This document shows, piece after piece, positions 9,404-21,643 of a DNA stretch of 64,000 nt. Source of the stretch: Microbacterium sp. (GTDB lineage Bacteria; Actinomycetota; Actinomycetes; Actinomycetales; Microbacteriaceae); contig NZ_JAPLAI010000035.1 of assembly GCF_026393345.1 (NCBI RefSeq), positions 1 through 64,000 of the forward strand, written 5' to 3'. Positions within the stretch are counted from its first letter, which is position 1. Each line of letters opens with the position of its first letter. The notes beneath the pieces were generated by a model. That model had not been told where the DNA came from and searched no databases. It worked only from the letters and a program-made list of their open reading frames with translations. Made by a program: the position numbers and the translations under genes.

Positions 9404-10840
9404 ATGCACCCTGATACATCCGTCCGACCGGGCGCCATCGACCGCTTCTTCGAGATCAGCCGCCGCGGGTCCACCGTCGGGGCGGAGGTCCGGGGAGGCC
9501 TGGTGACCTTCGTCGCGATGGCCTACATCGTGGTGCTGAACCCGATCATCCTCTCCGGCACCGCAGACATCGCCGGGGGCGAACTCGGGTTCGGCCAGGT
9601 CGCCGCGACGACCGCCCTGACCGCGGGCGTCATGACGATCCTCTTCGGCCTGGTCACCCGCCTCCCGTTCGCGTTCGCGGCGGGGCTCGGCATCAACTCG
9701 TTCCTCGCGGTCAGCGTGATCGGCGAGGTCACCTGGCCCGAGGCGATGGGCCTCGTCGTCGTCAACGGCCTGCTGATCGTGCTGCTGGCGGCGACGGGCC
9801 TGCGCCGCCTCATCTTCGATGCCGTGCCGATGGCACTGAAGACCGCGATCTCGGTCGGGATCGGCCTGTTCATCGCGTTCATCGGCTTCGTCGACGGCGG
9901 GTTCGTCACCTCCACCGGGTCTTCCTCCCCGCCGGTCGGGCTCGGCGTGGCCGGCTCCATCGCAACCGTCCCGACGCTGCTGTTCACCCTCACGCTGCTG
10001 CTCATCGCCGTCCTCATGGCGCTCCGGGTCCGCGGCGGCATCCTGATCGGCCTGGTGGTCGGGACGATCGCCGCGATCGTGGTCGAGGCGATCTGGCGCC
10101 TGGGCGCCCAGGCCGGTGACGACGGGAACCCGCAGGGATGGAGCCTCACGGTGCCCGCGTTGCCGAGCCAGTGGATCAGCATCCCCGATCTGAGCCTCGT
10201 CGGGCAGGTGAGCTTCGGTTCGTTCGAGCGGATCGGCGTGCTCGCGGCGACCATGCTCGTCTTCACGCTGCTGTTCACGAACTTCTTCGACGCGATGGGC
10301 ACCATGACCGGGCTCTCCCGTGAGGCGGATCTCGCGGATGCGGAGGGCAACTTCCCGCGGCTGCGCTCGGCGCTGATCGTCGAGGGGGTCGGCGCGGTCG
10401 TCGGTGGCGCCACCTCCTCCTCCTCCAACACCGTGTTCGTGGAGTCCGGGGCGGGCATCGGCGAGGGCGCGCGCACGGGTCTCGCAAACGTCGTCACGGG
10501 CGTGCTGTTCCTCGCGGCGATGTTCCTGTCGCCGCTGACCACCATCGTCCCCACCGAGATCGCCGCGGCGGCCCTGGTGATCGTGGGCGCGCTGATGATG
10601 GCACAGATCCGTCACATCGATCTGACCGACCTGCCGACCCTCATCCCGGTGTTCCTCACGATCACCGTGATGCCGATGACCTACTCGATCGCCAATGGCA
10701 TCGGCGCGGGGTTCATCAGCTGGGTGCTGGTGCGGGCCTTCACCGGCGACATCCGCAAGATCAGCCCGCTGCTGTGGATCGTCGCGGCCGGTTTTGTGGT
10801 GTTCTTCGCCCGCGGCCCGCTGGAGCTGCTCTTCAGCTGA
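9404..10840 (+). CDS. NCS2-family purine permease (AzgA-like)
   Basis: This is a 478-aa multi-pass permease that imports purine bases such as hypoxanthine, guanine or adenine with protons. The opening DRFFEISRRGSTVGAEVRGG and TFVAMAYIVVLNPIIL are typical of the AzgA branch, and TNFFDAMGTM matches the conserved substrate-binding region. The ATG at 9404 follows a strong GGGGAGGAGA ribosome-binding site. The longer reading frame from 8786 runs antisense over the neighbouring gene and is not real. It is divergent from the deacetylase pair. Confidence 0.93.
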   Translation: MHPDTSVRPGAIDRFFEISRRGSTVGAEVRGGLVTFVAMAYIVVLNPIILSGTADIAGGELGFGQVAATTALTAGVMTILFGLVTRLPFAFAAGLGINSFLAVSVIGEVTWPEAMGLVVVNGLLIVLLAATGLRRLIFDAVPMALKTAISVGIGLFIAFIGFVDGGFVTSTGSSSPPVGLGVAGSIATVPTLLFTLTLLLIAVLMALRVRGGILIGLVVGTIAAIVVEAIWRLGAQAGDDGNPQGWSLTVPALPSQWISIPDLSLVGQVSFGSFERIGVLAATMLVFTLLFTNFFDAMGTMTGLSREADLADAEGNFPRLRSALIVEGVGAVVGGATSSSSNTVFVESGAGIGEGARTGLANVVTGVLFLAAMFLSPLTTIVPTEIAAAALVIVGALMMAQIRHIDLTDLPTLIPVFLTITVMPMTYSIANGIGAGFISWVLVRAFTGDIRKISPLLWIVAAGFVVFFARGPLELLFS

Positions 10841-10855
10841 GCCGGCAGCGGCGGG

Positions 10856-11296
10856 TCAGGCGTCCTGCGGCTCCAGCAGGAAGACGGCGATCTGCCGGTC
10901 GGTGCGGGTCTGGTAGTCCGCGTAGGACGGCCAGACGGCGACGGCACGGTCCCACCACAGCGTGCGCTCCTCGCCGCTCAGCTCACGGGCGGTGTAGTCG
11001 CGCCTGACGTCGCGGTCTTGCAGCTCGACCTGCGGGTGGCGGCGGATGTTGGCGCCCCAGGCGGGTTCGTCCGGCGACCCGCCCTTGGAGGCCAGCACGG
11101 CGTAGCGGCCGTCGTGCTCGACGCGCATCAGCGCGGTCTTCCGCAGCGCCCCGGTCTTGGCGCCGACCGTGGTCAGCACGATGATCGGCACCCCGTGGAA
11201 CGTGTTCGCCTCGGTCCCGCCCGACGCCTCGAAAGCATCGGCCTGGGTGCGGGCCCATTCGGCGGTGGACGGCAGATACTCCCCTGACAGCGGCAT
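10856..11296 (-). CDS. Deazaflavin (F420)-dependent nitroreductase-family protein
   Basis: The 146-aa protein belongs to the Ddn/DUF385 split-barrel family that uses cofactor F420 or related deazaflavins. Family hallmarks are [39 protein letters not shown] and [14 protein letters not shown]. The substrate is unknown; relatives reduce quinones or nitro compounds. It is a single gene converging on the purine permease gene with a 15-base gap. Two further family members occur in this window. Confidence 0.9.
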   Translation of the reverse strand: MPLSGEYLPSTAEWARTQADAFEASGGTEANTFHGVPIIVLTTVGAKTGALRKTALMRVEHDGRYAVLASKGGSPDEPAWGANIRRHPQVELQDRDVRRDYTARELSGEERTLWWDRAVAVWPSYADYQTRTDRQIAVFLLEPQDA

Positions 11297-11322
11297 CCCG
11301 CCACGCTACCGCGCCGGGGACG

Positions 11323-11370
11323 ACGACGGCGGATGCCGGAGCTCACGAGGAGCCCGGCATCCGCCGTCGT
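11323..11370 (-). terminator. Strong hairpin downstream of sucCD
   Basis: A perfect 17-bp inverted repeat (arms 11323-11339 and 11354-11370, beginning ACGACGGCGGATGCCGG) with a 14-base loop ends 9 bases past the sucD stop. No T-tract follows, as is common for actinobacterial terminators. Confidence 0.7.
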
Positions 11371-11379
11371 GGGGGTGCG

Positions 11380-12294
<915 letters not shown>

Positions 12295-12317
12295 TTACCG
12301 AATCCGGATGCGGCGAG

Positions 12318-15120
<2,803 letters not shown>

Positions 15121-15214
15121 GGCGGCAGTCAAGCGGTGACCGCCCACCCCCGCCCGGGGCTTGACAGCTCGGCGGCATCGGAGCAGCCCGGCGGATGAGT
15201 AGGCTGCTGTCGTC

Positions 15215-15883
15215 ATGAGCGAGACACCGTCCCCGTCCGCCGCGCGCACCGGCATCGTCGCCGCGGCGCTCGATCTGTTCGCCCGCCAGGGGTTCGAGGC
15301 GACGACAGTCGACCAGATCGCGCAGGCCGCGGGCATCTCCCGGTCGACCTTCTTCCGCCAGTCCGGCGGCAAAGACGACGTCGTCTTCGCCGATCACGAG
15401 CTGCTGCTCGAGCAGCTGCGCGAGTTTCTCGACGCCCCGCATCCGAACCCGTGGGAGGCGGTGTGCGAGGCGTCGCTGCAGGTGTTCCGGCACTTCGCCG
15501 CCGACCCCGAGCTGGCCCGCCGCCGTTACGCCGTGGTGCGCCAGGTACCGGCGCTCCGTGAACGCGAGATCGTCACCGTGTTCCGCTACGAGCGCCTGTT
15601 CGACGAGTATCTGCGTCGCGCGCTGCCGGGTCTGGATCCGCTGGATGCGGTCGGATTCGCCGCCCTCGTCACCGCCGTGCACAACCACGTGCTGCGCCAG
15701 CTCCTGCGCAGCCCCAAGCGCGTACCGGTGTCGGTCCTGCGCAAGGCTCTCGACCAGGTGAGGGACCGGTTCGGCGTGGGCACCGCCTCTGCGCCCGCGG
15801 CGGACGACATCGTCGTCGCCGTGTTCCCCCGCCGCATGCCGCCCGCCGAGATCGCCCGGCGGCTCCAGGACGAGCTCGACTGA
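15215..15883 (+). CDS. TetR-family transcriptional regulator
   Basis: This is a 222-aa one-component regulator. The N-terminal helix-turn-helix spans about residues 15-55 (GFEATTVDQIAQAAGISRST), followed by the variable helical ligand domain. It is divergent from the Rieske flavoprotein gene with a 94-base gap, so that gene is the most likely target along with its own promoter. The acyl-CoA dehydrogenase gene starts about 100 bases downstream and could share its control. Confidence 0.9.
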   Translation: MSETPSPSAARTGIVAAALDLFARQGFEATTVDQIAQAAGISRSTFFRQSGGKDDVVFADHELLLEQLREFLDAPHPNPWEAVCEASLQVFRHFAADPELARRRYAVVRQVPALREREIVTVFRYERLFDEYLRRALPGLDPLDAVGFAALVTAVHNHVLRQLLRSPKRVPVSVLRKALDQVRDRFGVGTASAPAADDIVVAVFPRRMPPAEIARRLQDELD

Positions 15884-15989
15884 GCCTTCACCCCCGCTGG
15901 GACGCGGTGTCACAAGTGGCGGCACCGGATGCCGCGGAGATACCCTGAGCACGGCGCACGGTTGCGCCGATCCCCGACACAGGAGCGAC

Positions 15990-17222
15990 ATGAGCGACGA
16001 GGCGACGTATCCCGGTGAGCGCGTGAAGGCGTATGACGTCACGACGCGCCGCGACACGGACTACTACGCCGTCTTCGCCGACATCCCGGATGCGGACCGC
16101 GCCGTGTGGGAGCGCGCCAAGGGCTACGTCGACGAGGTCGGCGACCGGATGGTCGCGGCCTGGGATGCGGCCGAATACCCGCTGGATCTCGCCACGCGCC
16201 TCGGCGAACTGGATCTGCTCAACGACGGCATCGACCACCCCGACCTCACCCTGTTTTCGCCGCTGGCCGCGGGCCTGGTGAACATGGAGGTCTCCCGCGG
16301 CGATGGCTCGCTCGGGACCGTTATCGCGGTGCAGGGGGGCCTGGCACTTCGCACCCTCGCGCTGTTCGGTAGCCCGGAGCAGCAGGCACAGTGGCTGCGG
16401 CCGCTGGCTCGCGCCGAGGTGCTCGGTTCCTTCGCCCTCACCGAACCCGACCACGGCTCCGACTCGGTGTCGCTCGAGACCGTCGCCCGCCGCGAGGGCG
16501 ACGAGTGGGTGATCCGCGGCACCAAGAAGTGGATCGGCAACGGCGCCTCCGGTGGCATCACCTTCGTGTGGGCCCGGGTCGACGACCCGGATGCCCCGGA
16601 GCACGGCGCCGTGCGGTGCTTCCTGGTCGAGCAGTCCACCCCGGGGTACACCGGCACGGTCATCACCGGGAAGGCGTCGCTGCGCGGCATCTTCCAGGCG
16701 CACATCGTGTTCGACGACGTGCGTGTGCCCGCGGATGCGGTCCTCCCGGGGACCCGCAGTTTCAAGGACGCGTCGACCGTGCTTTACTCCACCCGATCCG
16801 GCGTGGCGTGGTCAGCGCTCGGGCACGCGACCGCCTGCTACGAGGCGTCGCTGGCGTATTCCCAGCAGCGCATACAGTTCGGCAAGCCGCTCGCGCGGTT
16901 CCAGATGGTGCAGGAGCGCCTGACCCAGATGCTCGAGGAGCTGACGGCGATGCAGCTGTACTGCCGTTGGATGGCCGATCTGGAATCGGCGGGTGCGCTG
17001 AAGCCCACACAGGCATCACTCGCGAAGTATCACAACACCCGCGCCGCCCGCCGGATCGCGGCGGCCGCGCGGGATCTCCTCGGCGGCAACGGCATCCTGC
17101 TCGAGAACCGGGTCATGCAGCACATGGCCGACATCGAGGCGATCCACACCTACGAGGGCACGGAGAGCGTGCAGGCCCTGCTCATCGGCCGGGACATCAC
17201 CGGCATGAGCGCCTTCGCCTGA
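15990..17222 (+). CDS. Acyl-CoA dehydrogenase, glutaryl-CoA dehydrogenase-like
   Basis: This 410-aa flavoenzyme oxidises an acyl-CoA to the enoyl-CoA. Family signatures are FALTEPDHGSDS (flavin-binding region), RGTKKWIGNG and the C-terminal HTYEGTESVQALLIGRDITG, where the Glu of YEGT corresponds to the catalytic base of the glutaryl-CoA/isovaleryl-CoA group. A glutaryl-CoA-dehydrogenase-like role is the best guess; decarboxylation cannot be judged from sequence alone. ACAGGAG precedes the ATG. No partner beta-oxidation genes are adjacent. Confidence 0.9.
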   Translation: MSDEATYPGERVKAYDVTTRRDTDYYAVFADIPDADRAVWERAKGYVDEVGDRMVAAWDAAEYPLDLATRLGELDLLNDGIDHPDLTLFSPLAAGLVNMEVSRGDGSLGTVIAVQGGLALRTLALFGSPEQQAQWLRPLARAEVLGSFALTEPDHGSDSVSLETVARREGDEWVIRGTKKWIGNGASGGITFVWARVDDPDAPEHGAVRCFLVEQSTPGYTGTVITGKASLRGIFQAHIVFDDVRVPADAVLPGTRSFKDASTVLYSTRSGVAWSALGHATACYEASLAYSQQRIQFGKPLARFQMVQERLTQMLEELTAMQLYCRWMADLESAGALKPTQASLAKYHNTRAARRIAAAARDLLGGNGILLENRVMQHMADIEAIHTYEGTESVQALLIGRDITGMSAFA

Positions 17223-17313
17223 GCCCGCGCAGGCGGTGCGCGATGCGGCTACCCCGGGGCCACCGCATCCGCAACCCTGGCCCGGTGTGCCCGCGCGGCA
17301 GTACGGTCGCAGC

Positions 17314-18465
17314 ATGGGATTGTTCCGCCGCGGGCCACAGCAGATCGAGCTGACCACCAAAGACGTCGAGCTCACGGCCAAACGGGCGCCGTGGAGCCTG
17401 TGGTCCGATACGTTCGGACAGCTCGCCATCCGCGCCGTGCAGCTGATCGTCGTCGTCGCGGTGGCCGGGGCGATCATCTTCGCGATCCAGTCGCTCACGC
17501 TCGTGACCATCCCGCTCGTGATCGCGCTGATCCTCGCCTCCGCGTTCGCCCCTGTCATGCGCTGGATGCGGCGGCACGGGGTGCCGTCGGTTGTCGCGAC
17601 GCTGCTCACTCTGCTCGCCGTCGTGGTGCTGCTGGGCGCTGCCTCGTGGCTCATCGTGTGGGCGGTCGAGAATCAGTGGGACGACCTTTACGCGCAGGCG
17701 GAGGACGGCGTCACGGAACTGCTCGCCTGGCTGCAATCGCTCGGTTTCTCCCCTGACCAGAAGCAGATCGACGAGTGGATCGCGTCCGCGCAGGAGTTCG
17801 TGACCAGTTCGCAGTTCGGTTCCGGGGCGCTGGCCGGAGTCAGCGCGGTGGCGAACTTCGTGACCGGGTTCGTGCTGCTCGTGACGATCCTCTTCTTCTT
17901 CCTCAAGGACGGTCCGCAGATGTGGGAGTTCCTGCTGCGCCCGTTCCGCGGCTCCCACTACCGCCGTGGCCGGCGGATCGGCGACAAGACGGTCACGGTG
18001 CTCGGCTCCTACGTCCGCGGCACCGCGACCGTCGCATTCGTCGACGCGGTCGGTATCCTCATCGGTCTGCTCATCCTGCAGGTGCCGCTCGCCATCCCGC
18101 TGGCCGTCCTGGTGTTCGTGCTCGCGTTCATCCCCATCGTCGGTGCGACCCTCGCCGGCATCCTGGCGGCCCTGGTCGCCCTCGTCGCCAACGGCTGGGT
18201 CAATGCCCTGTTCGTCGTCGGCGTCGTAGTGCTCGTGAATCAGCTGGAGGGCAACTTCCTGCAGCCCGTCCTCATGGGCCGGTCGATGAAGCTGCACCCG
18301 TTCGTCATCCTCGTCGCGTTGACGGTGGGGACGGTTCTCGGCGGCATCATCGGTGCGATCCTGGCGGTGCCGATCACGGCGGCCGCGTGGGGTGTGGTGC
18401 AGGTGTGGGACGGTACCGACACCCCCGCCCGCTGGGCACGCCAGAAGCGCCCCGAGCACGTCTAG
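17314..18465 (+). CDS. AI-2E family transporter
   Basis: The 383-aa multi-pass membrane protein belongs to the AI-2E/PerM (TqsA/YdiK) exporter family. It has about eight hydrophobic segments, including two clusters near residues 50-110 and 190-340, and the family stretch FVLAFIPIVGATLAG. The C-terminal NQLEGNFLQPVLMGRSMKLHP motif is diagnostic. The substrate is not known; members include autoinducer exporters and ion antiporters. The start is taken at ATG 17314. The ligC-like gene begins 8 bases downstream of the stop, with its ribosome-binding site overlapping the TAG, so the two are probably co-transcribed. Confidence 0.88.
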   Translation: MGLFRRGPQQIELTTKDVELTAKRAPWSLWSDTFGQLAIRAVQLIVVVAVAGAIIFAIQSLTLVTIPLVIALILASAFAPVMRWMRRHGVPSVVATLLTLLAVVVLLGAASWLIVWAVENQWDDLYAQAEDGVTELLAWLQSLGFSPDQKQIDEWIASAQEFVTSSQFGSGALAGVSAVANFVTGFVLLVTILFFFLKDGPQMWEFLLRPFRGSHYRRGRRIGDKTVTVLGSYVRGTATVAFVDAVGILIGLLILQVPLAIPLAVLVFVLAFIPIVGATLAGILAALVALVANGWVNALFVVGVVVLVNQLEGNFLQPVLMGRSMKLHPFVILVALTVGTVLGGIIGAILAVPITAAAWGVVQVWDGTDTPARWARQKRPEHV

Positions 18466-18473
18466 GAGCGCAG

Positions 18474-19505
18474 ATGCGTTACGAGATCCCCGCGCCGATG
18501 CTGGCGAAGTCCGTACCCGCCGTACCGACCGAAGCCGGTTACCTGTACGAGCCGAAGTGGGACGGTTTCCGGGTGCTGGCCGCGTGGGACGGCGACAGCG
18601 TGGAGCTCGGCTCGCGCGGCGCGAAGCCGTTGACCCGCTACTTTCCGGAACTCGTCGCGGCGCTCCCGGAGGTCCTCCCCGGCCCGTGCCTCATCGACGG
18701 TGAGATCGTCGTGGCCCGCGGCGAGCCGGGGGCGGAGCGCCTGGATTGGGAGGCGCTGAGTTCCCGCATCCACCCCGCCGCATCTCGGGTCGCGCTCCTC
18801 GCGGCCGAGACGCCGGCGATGCTCATCGCCTTCGACCTGCTCGCCGAGGGCGACGACCTGCTGCAGGACGTGCCGTTCGGCGAGCGCCGGGCCCGGCTGG
18901 AACGGCTTCTGGCAGGCGTGCCGCATCCGGTGCACCTGACCCGCACGACGGCGGACGCAACTCTCGCCGAGCGGTGGCTCGCGGAGTTCGAGGGGGCGGG
19001 ACTCGACGGCGTCGTCACGAAGCGGACGGATGCGGTCTACTCCCCCGGCGCGCGCACGATGCTGAAGATCAAGCACGTGCGCACGGCCGATGTGGTGCTG
19101 CTCGGCTATCGGGTTCACAAGAGCGGGCAGGGGGTCGGCTCGCTGCTGCTGGGCCTCTACGACGCGCAGGGTGTGCTGCGGAATGTGGGCGGGGTGTCGG
19201 CGTTCAGCAACGCCCGGCGGCTGTCGCTCGTGGAGGAGCTCGACCCGTGGGTGGAACGGGATGCGGCGGGGGTGGCGGTGACCGGTGAGACCGACCGGTC
19301 GCGCTTCTCGGGCTCGAAGGACGTGTCGTTCGTCCGGCTGCGGCCGGAGCGGGTGCTCGAGGTGCGGTACGACCAGCTCGAGGGCAGCCGGTTCCGCCAC
19401 ACCGTCCAGTTCGAGCGGTGGCGGCCCGACCGCGAGCCGCAGTCCTGCACCTTCGCGCAGCTGGAGCAGCCGGTCGCGTACGACCTGGGCGACGTGTTGG
19501 GCTGA
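18474..19505 (+). CDS. ligC: ATP-dependent DNA ligase (LigC-like)
   Basis: This is a 343-aa minimal DNA ligase that seals nicks using ATP. The adenylation motif is YEPKWDGFRV (nucleophilic Lys near residue 25), followed by motif III/IIIa-like LIDGEIVVARG and a second lysine pair in KIKHVRTADV. An OB-fold domain occupies the last 110 residues, ending with VRLRPERVLEVRYDQLEG. It lacks the nuclease and polymerase domains of LigD, which places it with actinobacterial LigC. A stand-alone primase-polymerase gene converges on it 11 bases away; in mycobacteria LigC and Prim-PolC are linked to excision of ribonucleotides and to end joining. Confidence 0.9.
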   Translation: MRYEIPAPMLAKSVPAVPTEAGYLYEPKWDGFRVLAAWDGDSVELGSRGAKPLTRYFPELVAALPEVLPGPCLIDGEIVVARGEPGAERLDWEALSSRIHPAASRVALLAAETPAMLIAFDLLAEGDDLLQDVPFGERRARLERLLAGVPHPVHLTRTTADATLAERWLAEFEGAGLDGVVTKRTDAVYSPGARTMLKIKHVRTADVVLLGYRVHKSGQGVGSLLLGLYDAQGVLRNVGGVSAFSNARRLSLVEELDPWVERDAAGVAVTGETDRSRFSGSKDVSFVRLRPERVLEVRYDQLEGSRFRHTVQFERWRPDREPQSCTFAQLEQPVAYDLGDVLG

Positions 19506-19516
19506 GGCGGGCGGGG

Positions 19517-20536
19517 TCAGTCGTGCCGGCCCCGGCTTGGCTGCACCCGCGGCGGTTCGCCGGGCATCTTCGGGAATTCCGGTGGGAACGGCATCTCACC
19601 GAGGCCGTTCGAAAGGTCCCGTTCCCACCACTCCAGCAGGGTGCCGATGCGACCCGGTTCGGCGCCGAAGGTCTCCCACGGGTCGCCGACCGCATCCAGT
19701 CGTTCCGGGATCGACCGCACCGTGAAGGCGGTGGGGTCGACCTCGGGCAGTTCATCCCAGGTGATCGGTGTCGACACGGTCGCGGTCGGGAGGGCGCGCG
19801 GGCTGTAGGCGCCGGCCATGGTGCGGTCACGGTTCGTCTGGTTGAAGTCGACGAAGATGCGCTCGCCCCGCTCCTCCTTCCACCACGCGGTGGTGACCTT
19901 GTCGGGCAGGCGCCGCTCGAGTTCACGGCCCGCGGCGATAGCCGCGTGGCGGACGTCGAGGAACTCGTGCGTCGGCTCGATCGGGCAGAACAGATGGATG
20001 CCGCGGTTGCCGCTCGTCTTGATCCACGAGGTGAGGCCGGCCTCGGCGAGCACGTCGCGCATCACCGGTGCGACCGCGGCGGCCTCGGCGAACGCGGTGC
20101 CGGGCTGCGGGTCGAGGTCGATGCGCAGTTCCACCGGGTTGTCGGTGTCGGCGGTGCGGGAGGCCCAGGGGTGGAACACGATCGTGTTCATCTGCACCGC
20201 CCAGACCGCGGAGCCCGGCTCGGTGAGGACGAGTTGCGGATGCCGCCGCCCACTGTTGTAGGTGACCGTCACCGCCTCGACGAAGTCCGGGGCGCCCTTC
20301 GGCGGGTTCTTGGAGAAGAAGCTCTCACCGCCGACGCCGTCGGGGAACCGCTCGAGTGACACCGGTCGGTCGCCGTTGGCGCGCAGGAACGGCTCGGACA
20401 CGGCGATCATGTACTCGGCCAGCTCGCGCTTGGTGATCCCGAGTTCGGGCCACAGCACCCGGCTCGGACTCGACAGGCCGATCTCGCGATCGCCGTGTGG
20501 GCCGGGGACGGTGAGGGTGATGCGCTCGGACGCCAT
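19517..20536 (-). CDS. LigD-type primase-polymerase (Prim-PolC-like)
   Basis: The 339-aa protein is a stand-alone version of the LigD polymerase domain, of the archaeo-eukaryotic primase superfamily. Key segments are KRELAEYM, FFSKNPPKGAP, the double-Asp catalytic motif LRIDLDPQPG and TSGNRGIHLFCPI, with a further DFNQTNRDRTMAGAYS motif. It makes short gap-filling or primer products with ribo- or deoxyribonucleotides in repair. It converges with the LigC-like ligase gene. No Ku gene is in the window. Confidence 0.9.
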   Translation of the reverse strand: MASERITLTVPGPHGDREIGLSSPSRVLWPELGITKRELAEYMIAVSEPFLRANGDRPVSLERFPDGVGGESFFSKNPPKGAPDFVEAVTVTYNSGRRHPQLVLTEPGSAVWAVQMNTIVFHPWASRTADTDNPVELRIDLDPQPGTAFAEAAAVAPVMRDVLAEAGLTSWIKTSGNRGIHLFCPIEPTHEFLDVRHAAIAAGRELERRLPDKVTTAWWKEERGERIFVDFNQTNRDRTMAGAYSPRALPTATVSTPITWDELPEVDPTAFTVRSIPERLDAVGDPWETFGAEPGRIGTLLEWWERDLSNGLGEMPFPPEFPKMPGEPPRVQPSRGRHD

Positions 20537-20602
20537 GGCCTCACCCTAGGGTCGGCGCCGCCGCATCCTCCACCCCTTGCGCTGAGGGCAGGCGCCGCGA
20601 GC

Positions 20603-21592
20603 TCAGGCGAGGGCGATGAGCGGGGCGAGGTCCTCGCGGGAGAGCCGCATCCACGGGCCACGCGGGTTGACGATCAGGCCGAGGAGTCCCTCGTCCCCCG
20701 CGAGCGCCTTGGCGAGCTGGTCGGGACCGATGCGGACCGACTGGTCACCGCGGCCGAGGACGTGCAGTTCGAGCGGGTGCGAGAAGACCTCGAGCATCCG
20801 GTCGCCCTCGGGGGTGCGGACCTCGGAGACCCCGATCTTTCCGTCCTCGTTACGGCGCGCGGCCACCCACACCGGCGAGGTGGTGAGTGCCTGCACGAGC
20901 GCGGTGATCGCCGCATCCGACCGCTCCCCCACGAGCGCGGACTTCACGGCCTGCGTCTCGTCGAGGTCGGTAAGCGCCTTCTCGAGCAGGGCGCGCGGGA
21001 GCACGGCCGCCGCCGGTCCCGACGCATGGTCGAGCGCCAGGCCGCCGAAATCGCCGTCGACGACGTGTCGCAGCACCTGCAGGACGGGCAGCGCGACGGC
21101 CGAGGTCGCCGCGTCGCCGTCGGCGCGGACCGCGGCCTGGATCGCTTCGCCGCCGGAAAAGGCGAGCACGTACTTCTTGTCGGCGATCGTCGCGACAGCC
21201 ATCGGCAGCCCCTGGTTCGCGGCGAGGAGCTCCCGCGCATCACCGCGTACCCGCACATACACGCGGCCCTGCAGCAACTGCCGGGCGACGTTGAGGATCT
21301 CGGCCGGTTCCGGCTTCGGGGGCAGCACGCCCAGCGCATCGGCGAGCAGCGTGTTCTCGGGCAGCCCGGGAACCTGCCGACGCGGCGTCGGCGTGGCCGC
21401 GGGAGACGGCGACGGGGTCGGTGCCGGCTCCTCCGCCAGGGATGCGGGCTTGTCGGGCGAGCCGTAGGTGGTCACCGAGATGGCGACGTCGGGAACACTC
21501 TCCGCGGGGGCTTCCGGCCCCGGAGACTCCTCGACCGGCGCCTCGACGGCGGGCTCGGCGGACTTCTTCGGGCGACGCGAGAACAAAGCCAT
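20603..21592 (-). CDS. SseB-domain protein
   Basis: The 329-aa protein starts with a charged Pro/Ala/Glu-rich, probably disordered region (residues 1-95), then one clear SseB-like domain (LLQGRVYVRVRGDARELLAANQGLPMAV about 110-140) and a related second half containing VWVAARRNEDGKIGVSEVRTPEG. SseB domains in actinobacteria are of uncertain function. It sits between repair genes on the minus strand, 51 bases from the helicase stop. No enzymatic motif is visible. Confidence 0.75.
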   Translation of the reverse strand: MALFSRRPKKSAEPAVEAPVEESPGPEAPAESVPDVAISVTTYGSPDKPASLAEEPAPTPSPSPAATPTPRRQVPGLPENTLLADALGVLPPKPEPAEILNVARQLLQGRVYVRVRGDARELLAANQGLPMAVATIADKKYVLAFSGGEAIQAAVRADGDAATSAVALPVLQVLRHVVDGDFGGLALDHASGPAAAVLPRALLEKALTDLDETQAVKSALVGERSDAAITALVQALTTSPVWVAARRNEDGKIGVSEVRTPEGDRMLEVFSHPLELHVLGRGDQSVRIGPDQLAKALAGDEGLLGLIVNPRGPWMRLSREDLAPLIALA

Positions 21593-21643
21593 CGGTCCAG
21601 CCTACGCGGGACCCCGCGCACCGAAAGTCGAGTCGGCGTCGCG

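Noticed and set aside
17276-17283. Weak hairpin before the AI-2E gene as a terminator
   Set aside because: Only a 6-bp GGGCCA/TGGCCC stem with a long loop; this is expected by chance in such GC-rich DNA.
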